In this document: in pieces, positions 7,556 to 14,588 of the stretch | Numbering within the stretch: the first letter of the stretch is position 1 | Layout of the letters: every line of letters starts with the position of its first letter | Program-made: the position numbers and the translations under genes | The notes under the pieces: model-generated | Told to the model about the DNA's origin: nothing | Database searches by the model: none | The model's input: the letters and a program-made list of their open reading frames with translations, nothing else | Source of the DNA: Gilichinskyi gelida | GTDB taxonomy: Bacteria; Acidobacteriota; Thermoanaerobaculia; Gp7-AA8 | DNA: 64,000 bases | Direction: 5' to 3' | NCBI GenBank assembly: GCA_038040385.1 | Contig: JBBPII010000001.1 | Coordinates: 372,001-436,000 of the forward strand

Positions 7556-8029
7556 CTACGCCGCGTCGTAGGCCTTCTTCAAGTCGGCGATGACGATCTT
7601 CTTCATCTCGAGCATCGCCTTCATGACCGCGTTGGCTTTCGCAGGATTGGGATCATTCAACATGTCGCTCAGGATCGACGGATTGACCTGCCACGACAGA
7701 CCGTATTTGTCTTTCAGCCAGCCGCACGGCCCTTGCTCGCCGCCGGCGGACAGCTTGTCCCAGTAGTAGTCGATCTCCTCCTGGTTCTTGCACTCGACCG
7801 AAAACGAGACGGCCTCGGTAAACTTGAACTCCGGGCCGCCGTTCAAGCCGACGAAGTCCTGGCCATCGAGCTCGAATTCGATGGTCAACACGCTGCCCTT
7901 CGGCCCGGGTCCGACGTCTCCCCATCGAGTGATCCTGCCGACCTTCGAGTTCTTGAAAATGGAGGCGTAATAGTTGGCGGCCTCTTCGGCCTGATTCTCG
8001 AACCAGAGGAACGGGGTGATTCTCTTCAT
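7556..8029 (-). CDS. VOC-family protein (PhnB / 3-demethylubiquinone methyltransferase-like fold)
   Basis: A 157-residue glyoxalase/bleomycin-resistance-fold protein of the PhnB subfamily, recognised by ITPFLWFENQAEEAANYYAS at the start, then TIEFELDGQDFVGLNGGP and LSAGGEQGPCGWLKDKYGLS. Family members are common in soil bacteria and mostly uncharacterised. Its ATG at 8029 lies directly after a decayed membrane-protein gene that is in frame with it. The stop is only 3 bases from the convergent stop of the sugar dehydrogenase. Confidence 0.9.
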   Translation of the reverse strand: MKRITPFLWFENQAEEAANYYASIFKNSKVGRITRWGDVGPGPKGSVLTIEFELDGQDFVGLNGGPEFKFTEAVSFSVECKNQEEIDYYWDKLSAGGEQGPCGWLKDKYGLSWQVNPSILSDMLNDPNPAKANAVMKAMLEMKKIVIADLKKAYDAA

Positions 8030-8340
8030 CAGGTTGATTCCTTTCGAGGTGCGGAGCTTGCCGCCCATCCAGGCGCACGGGATGGCCAGCAATACCAGGG
8101 CCATTGGGTACCGCGTGGGCCCGAACTCCGACCCGCGCTTCCACGTCGCCACCGTACCGGCGATACGCCCAGCGCCAGGGCGTGCGTCATCGGCCGGTCC
8201 GGCGCCAGCCGCGCCGCGAGGTAGCAGCCGCCGATGGAGATGACGACGCAATAGGCCGTGGCCTGCAGGAAGAGCGCGTCGCTCATCGGCTGGCCCCACG
8301 GCGGGAAGACGCCCGTCGCGGGTACGACCGCAGGAGTTGG
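8030..8340 (-). pseudogene. Frameshifted remnant of a small membrane protein
   Basis: One frame reads SDALFLQATAYCVVISIGG, then YLAARLAPDRPMTHALALGV and ends in nonsense. The adjacent frame picks up AGTVATWKRGSEFGPTRYPM, then ALVLLAIPCAWMGGKLRTS. Joined by one added base near 8165 they give a plausible protein of two or three transmembrane helices. The second half has no stop of its own and reads into the VOC gene. The upstream frame abuts the stop codon of the CHAT gene (PAVVPATGVFPPWGQPM), so the 5' end is missing or was replaced. Either a true pseudogene or a one-base sequence error plus truncation. Confidence 0.6.
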
Positions 8341-11300
8341 CTATTGCTCGAGCGCTTCGCGCGTTGCGAGGACGGCGAAAGAGCTCCATCGGCTCGGATG
8401 CCGAAGTTCGATTTTCGGATCGTGAATAGCCTTCAGTTGACTTGCGCGCAGTGCGTCGGCAGCGGGAACGCCACGCGCGAGCTGTCCGTGCAGGGCCTCG
8501 ACTATCGGCGCTGCTTCGCCGTCGTCGACATCCCAAAGCGTTCCGATCACCGAAGGAACGCCGGCGAGGAGAAAGGCCCGCGCGACACTTGGTACGCCTT
8601 CCACCCCGGCCGTATGACCTCTCAATGTGCTGCACGACGCCAGAACCACGGTACGCGTCCGGCGAAAAGACAAGTGCGCGATCTGTTGCACGGTCAGCAG
8701 TCCGCGGTCGCCGCGATCTGACGCCAGCAGCAACGCCGAATGCCACGGCTCAATTGGTCGGATCACCGTATGGCCGGCGAAGTGTACGATGTCGTACGAA
8801 TCGGCGGTCAACACGAACCGCTGCACCGTGCCTGCTGCGCCGGTAAGTACGGTCCCGCCAGCGTATGCGCGCCGGGCATTTCGGGCTTCCGATTCGGAAC
8901 GGGGCAGCGGATCCAAGTCTGCGAAGGTGCCCCCCTCCAGGCGGGGATTGGCGACGAGCAACGCCGTCAGCCCCGGCCGAGCGTCTTCGCGCTTCGTCAC
9001 GCGCCTCACGCCCATCGCAAAGATGGATGCGCTTGGTGTCATCAGAATGACATGGTCTTCGACAAGATAGCGTCGCGTGTTCGGATCGAACAACGCCGCG
9101 AACGGCACCTGCTGCAGAATGGCGTCCGGAACGACGACCAGCGTTTGCGCTCCCTCTAGCCGGCCACGCACCGGCGCGAGGAGACGAGCAAACAATCGCG
9201 CCGATGAGTCTTCGACGATCTTGGTATCGCGCGCTTCGCGAAGCGCCTCGACGAATGTTCGTACCTCCTGTTCGACGGTGGCGCGTGCCACGGCGATGCG
9301 TGTGGCTGTGAGGCCGCCTCGATCGAGTGTGAGAATCACCACACCGTCGTCGACCATCTGATACTCGAGAATCAACGCCTCGGCCGGCAGACTCTTGGCG
9401 GCGCTTTGGACGCTGATTGCGCCGACCAATCCGTGCTGATCGCGCGATGCGATTTCTTCGGCGATTGCACGCGCGCGGCCGCGCTCCACATATGCGAAGG
9501 CGCGAGCCTCATCGGGATCAGGAGGGGCGAGCGAAAGAGCCACGGCACTAGCGAATAGTTCGGCGGCGTCGTCGAAAATACCCGATCGAAGATCGGTATC
9601 GCGAATGCGCGTACGCTGCTGCTCCAGATGCTCGATGCCGCGTTCGAAATCGGCATCGGCCTCGTCGAGGCGGCCAAGCGCTGCATTCGCGCGTCCACGC
9701 TCGAGAAACAATTCCGGCAGTAGGAGGGCGCGTTCAGCTTCTTCCTGAAAGTGGATCGCGGCGGAAAGCAGTGCGATCGCGGAGCGAGGATTATTGTGTC
9801 GCATCAGCGCGCCCGCCACGGCGTCGGTATCGGCGGTCAGCTTTTCGCGAATGGCCGGGTCAGGTGTGTTTGCCGCTGCGGTTTTCGCGGCGGCGAGCGC
9901 ACTCTGAAATGCCGCGGCGTGGCCCAGGTGGTATTCGGCCGCGGCAAGGCGAAGGAATGTGTCGCAGTCATCCCTCGAAACCGGAGAGAGCGCGGTGAGC
10001 TGTTCGACCTCGATCAGCACTCGCGCTGTTTCCCAGTCGCCGTGGCGGAGTGACGATCGCGACAACCCGCCCACCGTGATGCGTGCCCGTCGCCAATCGC
10101 CGGCAGCGGCCAGCGACGCGACGGCATGCGTACCGTACTGCAATGCGAGATGCCGCTGCCCGAGGAAGGCATAGCACTGGCTGATGAGCGCTTCGACGGT
10201 GCCCGCCAGGCCGCGCTCGCCCAAACGAGTCAGAATTGAAAGAGACTCCTCTGCTGCGACGAGAGATTCAGTCCAGCTTCCTTCCGCAGCGTCGCACAGT
10301 GCAAGGTGATAGAGCGCGAATGCCAGGAGTGCATAGTGCCGCGTCCCGGCCGCACGCTCGTGCGCAATGAGCGCCGTTAGACGTTGCCGCGCCTCAGCTG
10401 TCCGATTAAGGTCGATCAAGGCAATGGCGGCATAGCACTCAGTCATAGTCGTCATTGGGTTGGACAAGGAGGAAAACAGCTGCCGCGCCTCTTCGTACTG
10501 AGAAAGTGCTTCTGCCGGTTTCTGTTCGTTGCTCGCATATCGCCCGTTGCGATAACGGAGAAACGCACGGGCGATGCGATGCATGCTGTCGTTATTGGCC
10601 ACGCGAATCGACGCTATGACATCCGCGAGAAAGGACTCTCCGGTGGAAAGCCGCAGGGCGTTTGCGATCGTGGTGATGCGTTGCAGAGCCGCTTTTTCCG
10701 CTTTGGGATTCTGCTTGACGGCGTCTGCCCATTCGCCGAGGTACACGGCTTCTCCGAAGGTCCGCGCTTGCTGTGGATACCTGCGCGTCAGAGCTGCCAG
10801 CTCGGCGGACGACAGCTGGTCAGCATGCGCCGTCGCGGCGCGCCAGGCTGCGGTATCGTCGGCGATGTTGACCAGCACTGACACATGACCGCGCGCGATT
10901 TGCGCCCACGCCGGTGATGGATTGCGGTCGAGGTATTGCCGCCATGCCGCGAGGGCTGCACGGTTCAGCTGGAGCAATTCGAGCGCACGTGCGCGGACGA
11001 AGAGTGGTTCGGAGGCATTGGCGTCGAGCGTCGACGCGTGATCAGCGTCGACCAACGCTGTCAGCAGGTGCTCTCGAACACCGCCGGTGGCTGCAACCGA
11101 AATCTCGAAGGCGCCAAGATTCGACCAGACGGCAGCGTTGCGGCGAGAGGACGCAATGGTTTCAAGACTCTGGATGGCGTTCAACGGCTTCCCGGTGAGG
11201 AGTTGCGCGATCGCGGAGGCGCTTGCCGACGACTGGGGATCGCTGCTGTCCCAGTCGAGGGCGCGAGCTGCGGCATCGGCCGGCGTCCCAGGTGGCACCA

Positions 11301-11520
11301 GCCAGCCAGCCATCCACCGCGTGAGGCGGCCGGCGTCACTGGCCAGAGGTCCGTACGCCGAATGGTTGTCGTTCGCGCAGCGGACCGCCTGTTCAAGCGC
11401 GATTTCCGCCCGCAGCCGAGAGATCGGCCGGCGCAGCGCAAGCATTGCGCCGGCGATCGCTGCGAGAACGGCGAGCCAGACCGCCCCGTGGGTGCGAAAA
11501 CGTGATCCTGCCGCTTTCAT
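8341..11520 (-). CDS. Membrane-anchored TPR-CHAT peptidase
   Basis: A 1059-residue protein with one N-terminal transmembrane helix (AVWLAVLAAIAGAMLAL, about 13-29), a long alpha-helical TPR region (about 60-640, with repeats such as ALFYLALCDAAEGSWTESLV-type A/B helices) and a C-terminal CHAT domain, a caspase-like cysteine peptidase fold. The catalytic dyad is visible: His917 in HFAGHTV and Cys963 in VVLASCSTLRG, followed by GVPSVARAFLLAGVPSVIGT and LWDVDD. CHAT-TPR proteins act in bacterial conflict and cell-death systems, including the Craspase peptidase, where TPR partners gate the protease. It is last in a three-gene operon behind a caspase-like peptidase and an unknown protein, 48 bases after the latter. 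Confidence 0.9.
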   Translation of the reverse strand: MKAAGSRFRTHGAVWLAVLAAIAGAMLALRRPISRLRAEIALEQAVRCANDNHSAYGPLASDAGRLTRWMAGWLVPPGTPADAAARALDWDSSDPQSSASASAIAQLLTGKPLNAIQSLETIASSRRNAAVWSNLGAFEISVAATGGVREHLLTALVDADHASTLDANASEPLFVRARALELLQLNRAALAAWRQYLDRNPSPAWAQIARGHVSVLVNIADDTAAWRAATAHADQLSSAELAALTRRYPQQARTFGEAVYLGEWADAVKQNPKAEKAALQRITTIANALRLSTGESFLADVIASIRVANNDSMHRIARAFLRYRNGRYASNEQKPAEALSQYEEARQLFSSLSNPMTTMTECYAAIALIDLNRTAEARQRLTALIAHERAAGTRHYALLAFALYHLALCDAAEGSWTESLVAAEESLSILTRLGERGLAGTVEALISQCYAFLGQRHLALQYGTHAVASLAAAGDWRRARITVGGLSRSSLRHGDWETARVLIEVEQLTALSPVSRDDCDTFLRLAAAEYHLGHAAAFQSALAAAKTAAANTPDPAIREKLTADTDAVAGALMRHNNPRSAIALLSAAIHFQEEAERALLLPELFLERGRANAALGRLDEADADFERGIEHLEQQRTRIRDTDLRSGIFDDAAELFASAVALSLAPPDPDEARAFAYVERGRARAIAEEIASRDQHGLVGAISVQSAAKSLPAEALILEYQMVDDGVVILTLDRGGLTATRIAVARATVEQEVRTFVEALREARDTKIVEDSSARLFARLLAPVRGRLEGAQTLVVVPDAILQQVPFAALFDPNTRRYLVEDHVILMTPSASIFAMGVRRVTKREDARPGLTALLVANPRLEGGTFADLDPLPRSESEARNARRAYAGGTVLTGAAGTVQRFVLTADSYDIVHFAGHTVIRPIEPWHSALLLASDRGDRGLLTVQQIAHLSFRRTRTVVLASCSTLRGHTAGVEGVPSVARAFLLAGVPSVIGTLWDVDDGEAAPIVEALHGQLARGVPAADALRASQLKAIHDPKIELRHPSRWSSFAVLATREALEQ

Positions 11521-11568
11521 TCTTTTTCTAGAAAAGTGAATGCTAGCAGGACGAGAACCGCCTTTACG

Positions 11569-12345
11569 TTAGGGCCACTGGGTTACGGTACATGAATTGA
11601 CGGGGTCCAAGAGTTTTCGCGGAAGCGGCGGGTTGGGCATGACGGTTCCGGGCTTCCCGAGCTTGTAATACAGTTTGAAATGGTGCGCCACATCGTCGCC
11701 GGAGCCAAGCTGCTGGATGTCGGCCAGCGGCTGGTTTCCGATGGTGATGAGATCTGCTCCCGGCTCGACGACGACTTGCACGGCATGCGTGCCGTCGTCG
11801 AACTTGACGGTGAGGTCGTTAGAGTCGATAGGCACGGTCAGATCTACGTATTGCGGCGTTTGTACCCTCGCTGTCTCGCCGAGTTCCTCGTTCTCGAAGA
11901 CTGTGATGAATTCGTAGAGCTGACCAGCAGTGAGGATGCCCGACGTGAGGTTGATCGCGCCGGAAATGAGTATGGGATTTGGCGGAGTCACGAAACACTC
12001 GGGACGCGGTTGTGGGTACAGACCTGGATGTACGGCGCTCATCTTTGGGACGTGGTTTGTGTACGAACCCAATGCCGCCGGTGAAGAGGACGAGAGGTTT
12101 TCGATGGTGATCGTGTGTCCGACCAAGTCGAAACGGCGATAGTCGACTTGTCCCGTGTCGCCGTGCTTGTAAGGTTCAGTGAGAAACTCGTGTCCTGATC
12201 TTATGTACTCGTCCGGGAACTCGACGTAAGCGATGTGTCGCTTCTCGCCGGACTCTAGGGTGTCGTTCGGCAGCACAACTCTCTTGAAGGTGCCGCTATT
12301 GATGAAGCAACAGGTGCCGGCGAAACGGACGGTGATGTCGCGCAT
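11569..12345 (-). CDS. Unknown protein between two caspase-fold peptidases
   Basis: 258 residues; I do not recognise the family. It begins MRDITVRFAGTCCFINSGTF with paired cysteines and is rich in beta-strand patterns (HTITIENLSSSSP, YVDLTVPIDSNDLTVKFDDG, AVQVVVEPGADLITIGNQPL). There is no signal peptide or transmembrane helix, so it is probably cytoplasmic. The start is well supported by AAGGAGAGATA in front of the ATG. It lies 16 bases after the caspase-like gene and 48 before the CHAT gene, so all three are probably co-transcribed. By position it could be a sensor, substrate or inhibitor of the peptidases; that is inference only. Confidence 0.75.
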   Translation of the reverse strand: MRDITVRFAGTCCFINSGTFKRVVLPNDTLESGEKRHIAYVEFPDEYIRSGHEFLTEPYKHGDTGQVDYRRFDLVGHTITIENLSSSSPAALGSYTNHVPKMSAVHPGLYPQPRPECFVTPPNPILISGAINLTSGILTAGQLYEFITVFENEELGETARVQTPQYVDLTVPIDSNDLTVKFDDGTHAVQVVVEPGADLITIGNQPLADIQQLGSGDDVAHHFKLYYKLGKPGTVMPNPPLPRKLLDPVNSCTVTQWP

Positions 12346-12361
12346 TATCTCTCCTTCGTTC

Positions 12362-13180
12362 TCAAGTGAAAAACAGATGGGGGCGTCGCGGCATGTTGCC
12401 GAGAAGCACCGAATGTTGGCTGACGACGACGCGGTTAACCGCGTCGCATAGCTTTTCGTGTGTGGGAATCACTTTAGCTCTCAGAGCAGGGATTGCATTT
12501 CCGCTGAAAGCGAGGTGCGGAGGGGCGCCCAGTGGAACCGGCAACTCCGCCGCCTTTTTGTGACGCTCGCACGCGGCGACCACTAGTGGGTTGATGGTTT
12601 CGAATTCCACTCCCCGATCCCACAAGGAGCCGAAACGGTGGACGATTAGCAGTTCATCGAATTCGTCGGCGCTCAGTAATGGTGAATAAAGCGTCTTGCC
12701 CTCAGGCTCAGACTTGTCGTCGCTCTCAGATCGATCTTCGAGGGGTTTGACGTCGAAGCCGCCCGAGAAGCAGCAGTCTAGGACGATCGTGAGCAGCGCC
12801 TCGGGCGACGGCTTTGCCGCCTTGATGATCGCCGACATCTCGGAATCGGTGAGTGCTGCCACCGCCGCTGCCGCCTTGCCACCGTTATGAAAGAGCTGCA
12901 GCGCTTCGTCGCCCATTCTTCCACCGATTGGAGCGACAGTACCGTGGCCGCAGTAGACGAACACGCGTTTCTCCCGCGGTTTTGCATTACTGAATAAGTC
13001 GATGAGACGGGCTCGCACTTCGGGCAGTGTGGCAGAAGAATCCTGTCTGACTGTGACATCTGAAATCCCGCAAGGGGGCAAGAGTGCCGCCCAGGCGTCG
13101 GCCTCGGCCGCTGGCGCGTCCAGTTTAGTGGTGGGCGGCAGATACTTTGAAATACCGACCACGAGAGCCTTGTCGGGCAT
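12362..13180 (-). CDS. Caspase-like (peptidase C14 / metacaspase-type) protein
   Basis: 272 residues with the caspase-hemoglobinase fold: the first strand is DKALVVGISKYLPPTTKL, the catalytic His79 sits in VFVYCGHGTVAP, and the catalytic Cys is Cys137 in VLDCCFSGG. The usual His after the Cys (CHSG) is Phe here. The small-subunit-like C-terminus follows a charged linker (EDRSESDDKSEPEGK) that could be a processing site. Start: ATG at 13180, spaced 5 bases behind an excellent AAGGAGGTGA site; the GTG at 13189 lies inside that site and is rejected. First gene of the cassette and of lower G+C than neighbours such as glpK, suggesting transfer. Confidence 0.9.
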   Translation of the reverse strand: MPDKALVVGISKYLPPTTKLDAPAAEADAWAALLPPCGISDVTVRQDSSATLPEVRARLIDLFSNAKPREKRVFVYCGHGTVAPIGGRMGDEALQLFHNGGKAAAAVAALTDSEMSAIIKAAKPSPEALLTIVLDCCFSGGFDVKPLEDRSESDDKSEPEGKTLYSPLLSADEFDELLIVHRFGSLWDRGVEFETINPLVVAACERHKKAAELPVPLGAPPHLAFSGNAIPALRAKVIPTHEKLCDAVNRVVVSQHSVLLGNMPRRPHLFFT

Positions 13181-13262
13181 GAGGCTCACCTCCTTGTATG
13201 AATATGAGTCAGGCGCGCACGGCCGTCGTTCGGTGCAGAAGACGGACGAACTCTCAGATTTC

Positions 13263-13677
13263 CTAGCGTCTTAGGCAGCCAGCCGGGTGCATGCATGCTT
13301 TGCTGGGCAGGTCGAGCTGGCATCGTTCTGAAGGCAGCAGTGTACGCTTTTTGAATCGCGGAGCCGTTGCAGTGCGAGCCTGATTTGAAGTGAGCGGCGG
13401 GGCAAACGGGGATCGAGTGCAACCGCCCGCGCCGCCGCGCTCGGAGCGTCGCGAAACTCTGACGCGTTGCTCTTGATGCCCGTAACGGCACGAGCCGCCG
13501 CGAGGGTCGCTCCATAGCCTGCCTCTCGTGGCGACAGCGCGATGCCTTGACAAAAAGGGCGGAAGGGTCGTCATCCCTGTATCCGGCGAGCGCCTCGCGA
13601 CCATGGCACGAATCTACCGGCAGATTCGCGCGATCCGTTTTCAAGGACGTGTCGACGCAAACTACGACGTCGTTCAC
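13263..13677 (-). pseudogene. Possible decayed coding sequence upstream of the caspase cassette
   Basis: No intact gene is convincing between 13190 and 13752. On the minus strand one frame reads SCHGREALAGYRDDDPSALF, and after a frame change another reads IALSPREAGYGATLAAARAV and later SAAARAVALDPRLPRRSLQI, which looks like a TPR helix pair before a stop near 13275. This suggests a frameshifted remnant of a helical-repeat gene, but composition alone could produce it. The cassette promoter must also lie in this stretch; I see no clear -35/-10 pair. Confidence 0.25.
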
Positions 13678-13752
13678 CGTTCCAGCTTGACCGCGCGTGG
13701 TCGCAACAAAAAACGCCGCTCAGGTCAGCGACGTTAGTTGATCTATTTTATT

Positions 13753-13829
<77 letters not shown>

Positions 13830-13889
13830 GCGTGGGAAATCTCGCTAACGGCAGGTCCGCCGAGAGCATTCCCGAGGAAGGGGCGCATC

Positions 13890-14302
13890 CTACGCGATCT
13901 TCCAGCCGCCGTCGAGCAGCGGGACGGTGCCGCAGGCGGGGCCGCCGTCGCTGCCGGTGCCGTTGATCCGGGCCTCGAGAGGAGCGCCTTTCGCGCGCTT
14001 GATGAGCGCCCAGGTGATGCCGGCGAGCGGCACCTTCGCGCGGCGCGACCAGGGCGTATCCGCCTGGCCGGCGTAGGTGCCGGAGTTCACGAGACGAAGC
14101 GGGCGCCGCGCGGGCCTTGGGCGAAGGGCCCGAGGAAGTTGGGCTGCGCTTCGTCGCGGACGCGAACTGTCAGATCGAAGACGAGCTCCTTCGGCGTGGA
14201 ACGCGTCGGCGGAACGAGCTCGCTCTTGCCCCGCTGCAGGGCGAAGGTCACGCCGGGCGGGGGGTCGGCTACCACGATGCGCAGCGCCAGCTCAGCGTCC
14301 AT
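13890..14302 (-). pseudogene. DUF5990-like protein gene split by a one-base frameshift
   Basis: The 5' part (from ATG 14302) reads LALRIVVADPPPGVTFALQ and ends FVS-stop at about 14087. The 3' part in another frame reads NSGTYAGQADTPWSRRAKVP, then GTGSDGGPACGTVPLLDGG to a stop at 13890. Together they match the layout I remember for DUF5990 proteins, in which FVY(L/V)NSGTYAGQ is continuous. Restoring one base in TTCGTCTCGTGAACTCC near 14090 gives F-V-Y-V-N-S. So this is a recent pseudogene or a sequence error; function is unknown. Confidence 0.65.
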
Positions 14303-14406
14303 CGAGAAACTCCTGTTCGCGGAACAGCTCGTCCCCCGCGTCGATGTCGCAGCGGCGCTTGGCCTTGAGCAGCTTTGCGGGTGTGGGTTCGGCGAGGTAA
14401 GCGCGG

Positions 14407-14582
14407 CTTGACGTCCGTGTCACCCTCGCCGCCGTCAGCGGGCTCGAGCGCCAGCTCCCGCTGGTCTCCGGCAGCTCGTTCGCGCCGCACCTCATCTCCG
14501 CCGCCGGGACGGGTGTCTTCGCCGCCGCGCTGCTCTCGCGATCGGGGTGATCGCGCTCATTCAGGCGTACGCGCTGGCGTGA
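14407..14582 (+). pseudogene. Possible membrane-protein remnant, frameshifted
   Basis: A plus-strand frame reads LDVRVTLAAVSGLERQLPLV, then APHLISAAGTGVFAAALL; after a frame change near 14545 it continues IGVIALIQAYALA to a stop at 14580-14582. The joined end would be a transmembrane helix. There is no start codon or ribosome site of note, and the rest of 14303-14588 holds no other credible gene. Weak evidence, based only on the look of the translated sequence. Confidence 0.2.
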
Positions 14583-14588
14583 ACGCCG

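Noticed and set aside
13186..13677. 163-codon minus-strand gene upstream of the caspase-like protein
   Set aside because: The single frame has poor coding character after about 40 residues; at most a frameshifted remnant, listed with low confidence.
8287..13752. Direct-repeat attachment sites bounding the caspase/CHAT cassette at tRNA-Asp
   Set aside because: I looked for a second copy of the tRNA 3' end near 8.3 kb and found none; no integrase gene is present either, so integration at the tRNA is only suggestive.
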